Counted from the first letter of the stretch, positions 55,021-63,098 are shown. The stretch is 64,000 bases of DNA from Comamonadaceae bacterium PBBC2 (GCA_002255935.1 NKIO01000005.1:28069-92068), one strand, 5' to 3'. The notes: generated by a model not told the origin, from the sequence alone. Numbers and translations are program-made.

Positions 55021-55034
55021 ACTGACTGGTTAGT
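55021..55034 (-). promoter_or_regulatory. Candidate TetR-family operator of the efflux pair
   Basis: ACTGAC-TG-GTTAGT is an inverted repeat with one mismatch, in a locally AT-rich stretch 25 bases upstream of the adapter gene. Half-sites of this form are common for TetR-type efflux repressors. No tetR gene is present in the window. Confidence 0.5.
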
Positions 55035-55082
55035 AATCTAATCAAAGCGATGGTCTGTGTCAAGCGACAATAGGCATTGACC

Positions 55083-56111
55083 ATGCCCGAAAACGCCCTT
55101 TTGACCCGTGACCAACTGCAGCTTTTGCGCGGTGTTTCGCGGTCTTTTTACCTGACGATCCGCCTGCTGCCGGCCGCTTTGCAAGGCCCGATCGCGGTGG
55201 GGTACCTGCTGGCACGTGCGACCGACACTGTGGCCGACACCACCCACATGCCTGCAGCCGAACGACTGGACTTGCTGCAAGGCCTGGCTGCCAGCTTCGA
55301 AGCCTTGGCCACGCTGCCCACCGCGCTGCAAGACCAAATCAAAAGCTTTGCCCAGCAGCAAAGCGACCCGCACGAACAAGCCCTGATGCACGCCCTGCCC
55401 GCTTGCCTGCGACTGATGCAAGACCTGAGCGCGCCAGACCAGCGCAGCGTGCGCTGGGTGCTGGGCCACATCACACGCGGGCAGGTGCTCGACGTCGAGC
55501 GCTTTGGACAAGGGCCCGCAGCTTTGACGACCGAAACTGAGCTGGACGACTACACCTGGCTCGTGGCCGGATGCGTGGGCGAATTTTGGACCGAGCTGTG
55601 CGAGCGCCACCTGCCCGGCTTTGCCACTCCAAGCGCAGACGCCATGCGCCAAGCAGGCCGTACCTACGGCATGGGCTTGCAAAGGCTGAACATCTTGCGC
55701 GACGCCGGGGCCGACTTGGCCGCTGGCCGCTGCTACCTGCCCGAAGAACGCCTCACCCCCCTGGGCCTGAGCCCAGAGCGCCTGATCACGGCCGCACGCA
55801 CGGGTGACGCGGCCACACTGCAGCAACTGGCCCCCTTGTGGGACGCGTACCTGCAGCAAACCCACCAGCAACTGAGCGAAGGCGTGCGCTACAGCCAGTG
55901 CCTGACCAGTCGCCGCCTGCGCTTGGCCTGCGCCCTGCCCGCCTTGATCGGTGCGCGCACCGTGGCCCTGTTGCGCCAAGCCGGCCCACAAGCGCTGACC
56001 CAACGCGTGAAAATGCCGCGCCACGAAATGCGTGCCTTGCTCTGGCGATTGCTGTGGCGACTGGCCTCGCCCCATGCCGTGGCCCGAGAATTTCAGCACC
56101 TCTCGCAATGA
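55083..56111 (+). CDS. Squalene/phytoene synthase family protein (SQS-like)
   Basis: A 342-residue all-helical head-to-head prenyl synthase. The first Asp-rich motif is ATDTVADTTH (about 52-60) and the second is LNILRDAGADLAAGRCYLPE. The segment SRSFYLTIRLLP at the N-terminus and the overall wording resemble squalene synthase proper more than HpnC. The next gene encodes a second, HpnD-like enzyme. The pair likely condenses two farnesyl diphosphates toward squalene for hopanoid or carotenoid synthesis; no HpnE/CrtN-type oxidase is in the window. The start is the ATG at 83; a TTG at 55077 is possible. Confidence 0.85.
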   Translation: MPENALLTRDQLQLLRGVSRSFYLTIRLLPAALQGPIAVGYLLARATDTVADTTHMPAAERLDLLQGLAASFEALATLPTALQDQIKSFAQQQSDPHEQALMHALPACLRLMQDLSAPDQRSVRWVLGHITRGQVLDVERFGQGPAALTTETELDDYTWLVAGCVGEFWTELCERHLPGFATPSADAMRQAGRTYGMGLQRLNILRDAGADLAAGRCYLPEERLTPLGLSPERLITAARTGDAATLQQLAPLWDAYLQQTHQQLSEGVRYSQCLTSRRLRLACALPALIGARTVALLRQAGPQALTQRVKMPRHEMRALLWRLLWRLASPHAVAREFQHLSQ

Positions 56112-56125
56112 GACAATCCCAGCCC

Positions 56126-56965
56126 ATGAGCCCGCAAGACTACGTCCAGCAAAAAGCCGCCGCCTCGGGCAGCAGCTTTTATTACGCCTTCCTCTTTCTG
56201 CCGGCCGAGCGCCGCGCCGCCATCACCGCGTTTTATGCCTTCTGCCGCGAGGTGGACGACGTGGTCGACGAAATCAAAGACCCCAGCGTGGCCGCAGCCA
56301 AGCTCGGCTGGTGGCAAAAAGAAGTGCTGCAAGCCTATGCGGGCCAGCCGACCCACCCGGTCATGCACGCGCTGATGCCGCACACCCAGCCCTTTGGCAT
56401 CGAAAGCCGCCACCTGATGGCCGTGATCGACGGCTGCCAGATGGACCTGAACCAGACCCGCTACCTGGACTTTTCGGGCCTGACCCAATACTGCCATTTG
56501 GTGGCTGGCGTGGTGGGTGAAGTGGCCGCCCGCATTTTTGGCCAGACCGACGAGGCGACCACGGCTTACGCGCACAAGCTGGGCCTGGCCTTTCAGATGA
56601 CCAACATCATCCGAGACGTGGGCGAAGACGCCCTGCGCGGACGCATCTACCTGCCGCTGGACGAGCAGCAACGCTTTGGCGTCAAAGCGCAAGACCTGAT
56701 GCAGCGCGACTATTCAGACCGCTTCACCGCGCTGATGAAGTTCCAGACCGACCGCGCACACGCTTTGTACGACGAAGCCCTGGCCCTGCTGCCTGCGGCC
56801 GACCGCCGCGCCCAAAAACCGGGTCTCATGATGGCCAGCATCTACCGCACCTTGCTGCGTGAAATCGAAGCCTCGGGCTACCAAGTGCTGCACCAACGCA
56901 TCGCGCTCACGCCGCTGCGCAAGCTTTGGCTGGCGTGGAAGATGCAGGCGCTAGGGCGGCTTTGA
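56126..56965 (+). CDS. hpnD: Presqualene diphosphate synthase, HpnD-like
   Basis: A 279-residue prenyl synthase of the HpnD type. It begins MSPQDYVQQKAAASGSSFYY; FAFCREVDDVVDEI resembles the FYAFCREVDDVVDE stretch carrying the first Asp motif. The second is NIIRDVGEDALRGRIYLPLD. HpnD converts two FPP to presqualene diphosphate in the bacterial squalene route that normally continues with HpnC and HpnE. An ATG at 56108 overlapping the previous stop (ATGA) would add six residues; 56126 matches the family N-terminus better. Confidence 0.9.
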   Translation: MSPQDYVQQKAAASGSSFYYAFLFLPAERRAAITAFYAFCREVDDVVDEIKDPSVAAAKLGWWQKEVLQAYAGQPTHPVMHALMPHTQPFGIESRHLMAVIDGCQMDLNQTRYLDFSGLTQYCHLVAGVVGEVAARIFGQTDEATTAYAHKLGLAFQMTNIIRDVGEDALRGRIYLPLDEQQRFGVKAQDLMQRDYSDRFTALMKFQTDRAHALYDEALALLPAADRRAQKPGLMMASIYRTLLREIEASGYQVLHQRIALTPLRKLWLAWKMQALGRL

Positions 56966-57006
56966 AGCACCCCATCGATTTATATTGAGATAAAAAATTA
57001 ATACAA

Positions 57007-57056
57007 AACAATAAATTTTTATTGTTTAAATTTCATTTTTGAGTTCCAATGAACTC
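57007..57056 (+). promoter_or_regulatory. Two palindromes upstream of the DUF2975-HTH operon
   Basis: AACAATAAA-TT-TTTATTGTT (57007-57026) and GAGTTC-CAAT-GAACTC (57041-57056) are both perfect inverted repeats in an AT-rich leader of about 110 bases. Either could be an operator for the HTH protein encoded by the second gene. The link is inference. Confidence 0.5.
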
Positions 57057-57076
57057 CTTTCACAAGGAGGCACAGC

Positions 57077-57643
57077 ATGAACTCACCCACAACACTTACT
57101 TCGACCTATCACGCGGATCTGCGCCGTAAAGTCGTCACCGTCATTTGGTCCTTACGGACCTTGGCTTGTGTTTACACCGCATGGGTGTTCTGGCTGATCG
57201 TTCGCCCTTTGCGGCGCACACCGGCCTTTTTGGAACGCTTGGGCAACTACTGGCAGCGCGACATGAGCGCCGCGCAAGACTGGCAAGTCTGGAGCGTGGT
57301 GACGCTGGACTTGGCACTGTGGTCCATCTTGTTGGCAGCCAGCGTTTGCTGGTGGGTGGCTTCGCGACATTTGCTGCGCGACATGAGCTTGACCGCTACG
57401 GCCAGCACCTGGCTGCGGCGTGGCGCTTGGGCGGGCCTGATCTGCACTGTGGTGAGCATCCTCACCCGCCCGTTCGTCAGTTACCTCTACACCCTGCACC
57501 TGCCCTCTGTGTCGCAACTTTGGCTTTGGAACATCAACCCCAGCGACTTGCTGGGCCTGCTGATTTGCGGCGTCCTGCTCATGCTGGCGTACCTCATGGT
57601 TTGGATGTCGGAAATCGCCGAAGAAAATAAGGCATTTGTCTGA
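57077..57643 (+). CDS. DUF2975-like membrane protein
   Basis: A 188-residue protein with four hydrophobic segments (TLACVYTAWVFWLIVRPL, VVTLDLALWSILLAASVCWW, RGAWAGLICTVVSILTR, LLGLLICGVLLMLAYLMVWM). It ends SEIAEENKAFV, a DUF2975 style ending in which a membrane protein is followed by a small XRE-type HTH gene. Function is unknown. AAGGAGG precedes the ATG. The stop overlaps the next start (TGATG). Confidence 0.8.
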   Translation: MNSPTTLTSTYHADLRRKVVTVIWSLRTLACVYTAWVFWLIVRPLRRTPAFLERLGNYWQRDMSAAQDWQVWSVVTLDLALWSILLAASVCWWVASRHLLRDMSLTATASTWLRRGAWAGLICTVVSILTRPFVSYLYTLHLPSVSQLWLWNINPSDLLGLLICGVLLMLAYLMVWMSEIAEENKAFV

Positions 57644-57864
57644 TGCCCATCGTCGTCCAACTCGACCTGATGCTGGCCCGCCGCAAGATGCGCTCACGCG
57701 ACTTGGCCGCCGCCGTCGGCATCACCGAAGTCAACATCTCCCTGCTCAAGTCCGGCAAGGTCAAAGGCGTGCGCTTTGACACGCTGGAGCGCATCTGCGA
57801 AGTCTTGCAATGCCAGCCAGGGGATTTGTTGGTTCATGAACCCCAAACACCCGAGTCCACATGA
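57643..57864 (+). CDS. Small XRE-type HTH transcriptional regulator
   Basis: A 73-residue single-domain HTH protein: LDLMLARRKMRSRDLAAAVG then ITEVNISLLKSGKVKGVRFD (recognition helix) and LERICEVLQCQPGDLLVHEP, the classic Cro/YozG-like pattern. It overlaps the DUF2975 gene by one base and the lipoprotein gene by four, so the three are coupled. It probably regulates its own operon through the palindromes upstream. Confidence 0.9.
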   Translation: MPIVVQLDLMLARRKMRSRDLAAAVGITEVNISLLKSGKVKGVRFDTLERICEVLQCQPGDLLVHEPQTPEST

Positions 57865-58676
57865 TCCGACTGCGCACCCTCACACTCCTTTTGTCTTTGG
57901 CCCTCTTGAGCGGTTGCGGCATGCTGCACAGTGTGGCGCAAAGCGGCAAATTGCTGGCACCTGAAAGTTTTGGCCTGATCCCCATCGCGCCCCATCTGTA
58001 TGTCGAGGCCGGAACCGATGAAGCCACGCGGGACCGATTGCGCGAAGACATGGACCGCGCCGAAGCGGCCATCCTCAAGGCCTACGGCAGCGTCAGCGCA
58101 CGCCCCACCGTGCACGCCTGCATCACCGAAAAATGCTATGCAGACTTCGGTGGGCGCGGTTCCGTGGCCAGGGTCTTTGGCCAACGCATTTTGCTGTCGC
58201 CGCGTGGGTTGAACTGGCACTTTCTGGCGCACGAATGGTCACACGCAGAGATGAGCACACGTTTGACCCTGTTTGCGTGGAAACGCATGCCATCGTGGTT
58301 TGACGAAGGTCTGGCCGTGACCATCAGCGAAGCACCCGAGCATTCAGAAAACCACTGGCAATTTCTGATCACCGCCAACATCCCCCGGCCCACACGCGAT
58401 GAGCTGCTGACCTATCAATCCTTGCAGCATTGGCTGACTGCCGTTCACCGCTTTGGTGACGACAAAAACTTTGAGCGCGTGGCCCAAGACCAGCCCACCC
58501 TCAGCCCCGTCTATGCCGCCGCCGGGCACGAAGTGCGCCCCAGGCTGGCCCAAGTGGGCAGCCCAGGCTTGCTGCACTTGATTCAGCGCATGAACGAAGG
58601 CGCGGACTTTGAAGCCGCATACGCACCTCAAACGCAAATTCCATCAACACCCAAACCAAATTCGTATCCCAATTGA
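57861..58676 (+). CDS. HEXXH metallopeptidase-like lipoprotein
   Basis: A 271-residue protein with lipobox LLSGC and a zincin-type site: HEWSHAEM (HEXXH) followed about 20 residues later by SWFDEGLAV, where Glu would be the third ligand. This is the gluzincin pattern of peptidase MA-like families. Lipid anchoring predicts an extracytoplasmic enzyme. The start (ATGA) overlaps the HTH gene. The C-terminal tail is Pro/Ser-rich. Substrate and role are unknown. Confidence 0.8.
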   Translation: MIRLRTLTLLLSLALLSGCGMLHSVAQSGKLLAPESFGLIPIAPHLYVEAGTDEATRDRLREDMDRAEAAILKAYGSVSARPTVHACITEKCYADFGGRGSVARVFGQRILLSPRGLNWHFLAHEWSHAEMSTRLTLFAWKRMPSWFDEGLAVTISEAPEHSENHWQFLITANIPRPTRDELLTYQSLQHWLTAVHRFGDDKNFERVAQDQPTLSPVYAAAGHEVRPRLAQVGSPGLLHLIQRMNEGADFEAAYAPQTQIPSTPKPNSYPN

Positions 58677-58679
58677 TAC
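58664..58679 (+). promoter_or_regulatory. Candidate operator of the HigBA-like module
   Basis: GTATC-CCAATT-GATAC is a perfect 5-bp inverted repeat ending nine bases before the toxin start and overlapping the lipoprotein stop. Antitoxins of this type usually repress their own promoter at such sites. Confidence 0.5.
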
Positions 58680-58687
58680 AATCTGCC

Positions 58688-58984
58688 ATGAAGACGATTT
58701 ACACCACCGAAGTCTTTGATGCGTGGTTTGAGTCCCTGAAGGACAGACAAACGGCCAGGCGCATTCAGGCCCGTATTGATCGCGCTGAAGAAGGCAACTT
58801 CGGTGACCACAAGGCTGTGGGCGAAGGCGTGTCAGAAATGCGCATTCACCATGGCCCAGGCTTTCGCGTGTATTTCACACAGCGCGGCATGGAGATCGTG
58901 ATTCTTTTGGCGGGGGGCGACAAATCCAGTCAGACCCAAGACATTGCAACGGCGCATGAACTCGCGCGCCAATTGAAGGAGTAA
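58688..58984 (+). CDS. Type II toxin, HigB/RelE-like addiction module killer
   Basis: A 98-residue protein: YTTEVFDAWFESLKDRQTAR, ARIDRAEEGNFGDHKAVGEG, EMRIHHGPGFRVYFTQRG and IVILLAGGDKSSQTQDIATA. These are the features of the phage-derived Gp49-like HigB toxins, which act as ribosome-dependent mRNA endonucleases. The antitoxin gene follows after four bases, with toxin first as in HigBA systems. A TTG at 58673 could extend it by five residues. Confidence 0.92.
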   Translation: MKTIYTTEVFDAWFESLKDRQTARRIQARIDRAEEGNFGDHKAVGEGVSEMRIHHGPGFRVYFTQRGMEIVILLAGGDKSSQTQDIATAHELARQLKE

Positions 58985-58988
58985 GGAC

Positions 58989-59291
58989 ATGAGCACACTC
59001 AAGCTCCGCAAATGGGACAGCGCGGAACACCTCAAAACCGAGGAAGACATGGCGCTTTATTTGGAGGCTTGCCTGCAAGAAGCTGGAAACGATGCTGCCT
59101 TCATTGCCAAGGCGCTGGGCAACATCGCCAGAGCTAAAGGCATGTCGCAACTCTCACGCGACACAGGTTTAGGGCGCGAAAGCCTTTACAAAGCGCTCTC
59201 AGGTGAGGGCAACCCGAGCTTTGCAACCATCCTCAAAGTCACCTCGGCCTTGGGCATCCAGCTGCACGCTCAAGCCATTCAAGCAGCCTGA
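58989..59291 (+). CDS. Type II antitoxin, HigA-like HTH protein
   Basis: A 100-residue antitoxin: the N-terminal toxin-binding part (KWDSAEHLKTEEDMALYLEA) is followed by an HTH domain (AKGMSQLSRDTGLGRESLYK, then LSGEGNPSFATILKVTSALG). This is the addiction module antidote family that partners Gp49-like toxins. It should neutralise the toxin and repress the operon. Confidence 0.92.
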   Translation: MSTLKLRKWDSAEHLKTEEDMALYLEACLQEAGNDAAFIAKALGNIARAKGMSQLSRDTGLGRESLYKALSGEGNPSFATILKVTSALGIQLHAQAIQAA

Positions 59292-59419
59292 TCATTGACG
59301 AGGCGCAGGCTTCGATCTTGTCATTGACGAGAGTCTTGAACACCAAGGACCTCAATAGGACACCTTGTAAATTCCAGAAGTGATTTCCGTGACGCGCGAA
59401 ATTTGAAAATCGCAGCCAC
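59292..59419. other. Intergenic region after the toxin-antitoxin module
   Basis: Contains a direct repeat of TCATTGACGAG (starting 59293 and 59322) of unknown meaning. No terminator with a T run is evident. Confidence 0.4.
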
Positions 59420-60238
59420 CTATTGCGGACAAAGGTAGGGAACGGCGCCTGCCGCGCAAGCAGCTTTAGCCACCTCTTCGCGAGACGGTAAACGGATTTG
59501 TGGCTGCGTGACTTTCAGATCTTTGGCTTCATCAGCGATTTGCTGAATACTCGTTCGCCATTTTGATTTAGCCTCGAGCACGACCTGATCCACTGTTGGG
59601 ACTTTTTGCCCACAGAGGTCGGGTTTTTCTTCGCCTTGGCCCAACATCACAAGCAACTCATTGAAGTCTTTCATGGTCTGGCAAGCATCAACAATGTCCA
59701 TGGATGTCACGGCCACAGCGACCCCAATTCCCACATAAGGAATCGATTCACTCGGTAATGCGGCGACGTTTCTGGAAATGGACTTGGCCAATCGCTTGTG
59801 CACGACAGCCACCGTTTCTTTGGCCCTTTTGCCACTGACTTCGAGCTTCTTGGCCAATTTTTGACTCTCAAGCTCTACGGCGTGCAACCTCTTCAGCTGG
59901 ACATCGTTGCTTGCTCTGAGTTGCTTGTTTTGGGCGTCGATTTCGGCGGTTTTGCGCTTGACCTCCAGATCGCGCTTGGTTTTGGGACTGTAGCTCATGG
60001 CGCGGTCTGCCAGCTCATGACCACCCAAGGAGATGATTCGCCACAACACGCTGTGCATCCAGTCATGAGCGCTTGCGCTAAACAAGCTGGCGAGATTAGA
60101 TGCCAGCAATGTGACCAAAATGAGCCCCATCAGCTTAGGCTTGAACGTCATGAATCCAAACCAAGGCTTTGAAATTTGAGGTGTTGAGGACCCTACTTCC
60201 ATGATCATTGATATCTTTATGACTAATTTAAAAATCAA
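59420..60238 (-). CDS. Orphan hypothetical protein with membrane helix and coiled coil
   Basis: A protein of up to 272 residues that I do not recognise. It has one hydrophobic segment (LMGLILVTLLASNLASLFSA), a long charged coiled coil (about 85-150, with LEVKRKTAEIDAQNKQLRAS and KLAKKLEVSGKRAKETVAV), a weakly hydrophobic YVGIGVAVAVTSMDIVDAC, and a C-terminus with paired Cys. The DNA is visibly richer in A+T and its codon use less biased than neighbours, a sign of recent transfer. The start is uncertain: ATGs at 60238, 60208 and 60202 are all possible and none has a strong ribosome binding site. Confidence 0.65.
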   Translation of the reverse strand: MIFKLVIKISMIMEVGSSTPQISKPWFGFMTFKPKLMGLILVTLLASNLASLFSASAHDWMHSVLWRIISLGGHELADRAMSYSPKTKRDLEVKRKTAEIDAQNKQLRASNDVQLKRLHAVELESQKLAKKLEVSGKRAKETVAVVHKRLAKSISRNVAALPSESIPYVGIGVAVAVTSMDIVDACQTMKDFNELLVMLGQGEEKPDLCGQKVPTVDQVVLEAKSKWRTSIQQIADEAKDLKVTQPQIRLPSREEVAKAACAAGAVPYLCPQ

Positions 60239-60417
60239 GTCATAAGTATGCCGAAAACTATCGAAGTATCAATTTGACAGTTGTAATAATTCGTTCTTGA
60301 AATTCCAAGCATGCACAGCGGAAGGGCTGAAATAGTGATGTACCGCCTCAATAGATCGCCAGACTTGCTGGCCCTGAAACTTGAGGCCATCGCCGACAGG
60401 GGCTCAGAGGCTCGCGC

Positions 60418-61068
60418 CTACTTCAAGCCCCGCGCCTGAGCCTGCGCTGTCCGGTCCAAACAGAGTTTGAGCCAAGCCGACACCGACGGGTATTGCGCCA
60501 GCAGCGCAGCGGCTGGGCGCACCCAGCTGGCGACGCAGGCCACGCACACATCGGCCACAGTGAAGCGGTTAGCGGCCAGGTAAGCCTCGCCTTTGGCGTG
60601 TTGGGCTTGCAGGTGGGCTTCGAGCACGGCCAGCGGCACTTTCAGGCGGCTTTCCGCTTTGTCGGCCAACTCGGGCTTGCGCTGGTCTTCGGGCATGGCC
60701 ATGCGGTGCATCAGCACGGTGAGCGCGTCAGCCTCCAGCTCGGACACGGTCCAAAAACTCCAGCGCAAGGCTTCGGCCTCTTCGCGGGGCGTGGCTGGCG
60801 CAATCGTTTGGCCGTCAGCCTTGCCGTGCACGCGGGCAATGTAGAGCGCGCAAGCCATGCTTTCCCAAACGGTGACTGCGCCTTCAGGGCGCTCGTCGAT
60901 CAGCACCGGAATGTGGCCGTTGGGGTTGATCGCCAAAAACTCCGGCGTGCGGGTGGCGCCACCGGCGTAGGGGGTGGAGATAAGTTCAAACGGCACGCCC
61001 AGCTCCAAGGCCGTCCACAAAGGGCGTTGTGCACGGGATGCGCCGATGCCGTAAATTTTCAAAGTCAT
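60418..61068 (-). CDS. Glutathione S-transferase family protein
   Basis: A 216-residue GST. The N-terminal thioredoxin-fold domain carries MTLKIYGIGASRAQRPLWTA (with the Ser/Arg active-site region), NPNGHIPVLID (cis-Pro) and ESMACALYIAR (glutathione gamma-Glu contact). The C-terminal all-helical domain ends with FTVADVCVACVASWVRPA, including the N-capping box Asp. Substrate unknown. AGGAG precedes the ATG at 61068. Confidence 0.9.
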   Translation of the reverse strand: MTLKIYGIGASRAQRPLWTALELGVPFELISTPYAGGATRTPEFLAINPNGHIPVLIDERPEGAVTVWESMACALYIARVHGKADGQTIAPATPREEAEALRWSFWTVSELEADALTVLMHRMAMPEDQRKPELADKAESRLKVPLAVLEAHLQAQHAKGEAYLAANRFTVADVCVACVASWVRPAAALLAQYPSVSAWLKLCLDRTAQAQARGLK

Positions 61069-61153
61069 GTTGGTCTCCTTTGGGGTCGGTCGAAGTGGGC
61101 TGTTGCCTGTAGCTTGGCCGTTCAGCGCCAACGTTGTGTCATCCGGAACGAAT

Positions 61154-61266
61154 GTCGGGGCTGAAGCCGCCGACCTACAAATACTGCTCAAGTGGGTCGG
61201 AAGCTTCAACTCCGACATGGGTGGCTTCAGCGCAGGCGCTTGTCGTGGCTGAAGCCAACGATCTAC
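61154..61266. repeat. REP-like family A, three-unit cluster
   Basis: Units at 61154-61178 (GTCGGGGCTGAAG...CGACCTAC), 61192-61216 (GGGTCGGAAGCTTC...TCCGAC) and 61242-61266 (GTCGTGGCTG...GATCTAC) are in tail, head, tail order. The third, degenerate unit overlaps the end of the HAD gene. Confidence 0.85.
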
Positions 61267-61970
61267 GCAAGGTATTCAGGCCAGCAGGCGCAAAGTTGGT
61301 GCAAGTCTCGCACCTCCAAGTGCGGGCGGGTGTCACCGTGGCTCCAGTCCTGGCCTTCGCGGTTGAGCCAGGCCACTTGCATGCCTGCGGCCAGCGCCCC
61401 AACGCAGTCGGCGTGGGCGTCGTCGCCGATGTGCAGCACCTCGTGCGGGGCCACGCCTGCGGCCTGGGCTCCGGCCACAAAGACCCGCAAATCCGGCTTG
61501 GCCACCCCCATGGACTTGGCGCTGACACTGGCATGGAAGTGCTGGCCAATGCCCACGCGGTGCACATCGGCGTTGCCATTCGACAGCGCCACCACCGGGT
61601 AACGCTGGCTCCAGAACGCCAAGGCGGGCAGCGCATCGTCAAACAAATCGACCCGCTGGCGCTCGGCAAAAAAGACCTCAAACGCGGGCTCGGCCAAGTG
61701 GCCCGGGTCACCGGCTTGCAGCATCAGCGCACGGATGGCCTCTAGCCGCAAGAACGACAAGTCGTGCGCCCGGTCGGCGTGGCGGGCGTTGATCTCGGCG
61801 CGAACAGCCTTTTTGACCTCGCTTTGCTGGGACAGCGCCGCTGTGGCCGGCGCATGCTGCGTGAGCCAGTCGGTCAACACCTGTTCAGCGCGGTGAATGG
61901 TGGGCCAGACGGGCCACAAGGTGTCGTCCAGATCGAGGGTAATGGCGCGGATGCGGGAAATATCAAGCAT
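61263..61970 (-). CDS. HAD-superfamily hydrolase
   Basis: A 235-residue HAD-IA phosphatase. Motif I is TLDLDDTLWPV (nucleophile and general acid Asp), motif II is VVALSNGNADV, motif III Lys lies in SMGVAKPDLRVF, and motif IV is VLHIGDDAHADCVGA. A helical cap lies between motifs I and II. Likely a small-molecule phosphatase (YigB/GPH-like); substrate not predictable. Its TAG stop is formed by the GTAG-type end of a REP unit. The start at 61970 overlaps none of hemH, which begins 21 bases away on the other strand. Confidence 0.88.
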   Translation of the reverse strand: MLDISRIRAITLDLDDTLWPVWPTIHRAEQVLTDWLTQHAPATAALSQQSEVKKAVRAEINARHADRAHDLSFLRLEAIRALMLQAGDPGHLAEPAFEVFFAERQRVDLFDDALPALAFWSQRYPVVALSNGNADVHRVGIGQHFHASVSAKSMGVAKPDLRVFVAGAQAAGVAPHEVLHIGDDAHADCVGALAAGMQVAWLNREGQDWSHGDTRPHLEVRDLHQLCACWPEYLA

Positions 61971-61990
61971 GGTGAGGGAGAATACCCGAC

Positions 61991-63079
61991 ATGGCATTCA
62001 ACAAAGAACCCTCCTTCCAGCATGGTCAGGCCGCCAAAACGGCTGTTCTGTATTGCAACCTGGGCACACCCAGTGCACCCACCGCCCCTGCATTGCGCAA
62101 ATACTTGGCCGAATTTTTGGGCGACAGCCGCGTGGTCGAGATCCCCAAACCCATCTGGTGGCTGATCCTGCACGGCATCATCTTGCGCGTGCGCCCCAAA
62201 AAGTCGGCCGCCAAATACGCCAGCATCTGGACCGAAGGCGGCTCGCCGCTCAAAGTGTTCACCGAACAACAAGCCCAATCGCTGGGCACCGCCTTGCAAG
62301 AGCGCGGCCACAGCGTGACGGTGCGCTACGCCATGCGCTACGGCCAGCCGTCCATCCCCGAGCAACTGGACGCCCTCAAGGCCGAAGGTGTGCAGCGCGT
62401 GTTGATCGTGCCTGCTTACCCGCAATACAGTGGCACCACCTCGGCCAGCGTGTTCGATGCGGTCTACCGCTGGGGCCTCAAAACCCGCCTGGTGCCGGAG
62501 ATGCGCTTTGTCAACCGCTACCACGACGACCCGCGCTACATCGCCGCGCTGGCCCAGACGGTGCGCGAACACTGGGCGGCCCACGGCCAAGCCGAGCAAC
62601 TGGTGATGAGCTTTCACGGCGTGCCCGAACGCACCCTGTACCTGGGCGACCCATACCACTGCGAGTGCATGAAAACCGGCCGCTTGCTGGCCGAGGCGCT
62701 GGGTCTGTCCAAAGACCAATACAAGCTGACCTTCCAATCGCGTTTTGGCAAGGCCAAGTGGCTGGAGCCCTACACCGAGCCCACGCTGATCGCCCTGGCA
62801 CAGCAAGGCGTCAAAAAAGTCGACGTGATCTGCCCGGGCTTTACCGGCGACTGCCTGGAAACGTTGGAAGAAATCCAGCAAGAAGCCCAAGAAGCGTTTT
62901 TGCACGCCGGTGGTGAAGGCTTCAGCTACATCCCCTGCCTGAACAACCATGCCCAGTGGATCGAGGCGCTGGCCGACATCAGCCTGGGCCACATGCAGGG
63001 CTGGGATTTGTCAGCGCCTGACGAAAAGGCCCTTCAGGCCAGCCGGGCTCGGGCTTTGGCAGCGGGATCTCAAGTCTGA
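61991..63079 (+). CDS. hemH: Ferrochelatase
   Basis: A 362-residue enzyme inserting Fe2+ into protoporphyrin IX to make heme. The signature contains the metal-site His (LVMSFHGVPERTLYLGDPYH) and the distal SRFGKAKWLEPYTEP and VICPGFTGDCLETLEEI with catalytic Glu. Length is typical of betaproteobacterial enzymes. No [2Fe-2S] C-terminal extension is present. Confidence 0.97.
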   Translation: MAFNKEPSFQHGQAAKTAVLYCNLGTPSAPTAPALRKYLAEFLGDSRVVEIPKPIWWLILHGIILRVRPKKSAAKYASIWTEGGSPLKVFTEQQAQSLGTALQERGHSVTVRYAMRYGQPSIPEQLDALKAEGVQRVLIVPAYPQYSGTTSASVFDAVYRWGLKTRLVPEMRFVNRYHDDPRYIAALAQTVREHWAAHGQAEQLVMSFHGVPERTLYLGDPYHCECMKTGRLLAEALGLSKDQYKLTFQSRFGKAKWLEPYTEPTLIALAQQGVKKVDVICPGFTGDCLETLEEIQQEAQEAFLHAGGEGFSYIPCLNNHAQWIEALADISLGHMQGWDLSAPDEKALQASRARALAAGSQV

Positions 63080-63098
63080 CGTTCAGAGCTTCGCTGAC

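Noticed and set aside
59293..59332. The TCATTGACGAG direct repeats as an attachment site
   Set aside because: They are only 29 bases apart with no integrase gene or tRNA nearby.
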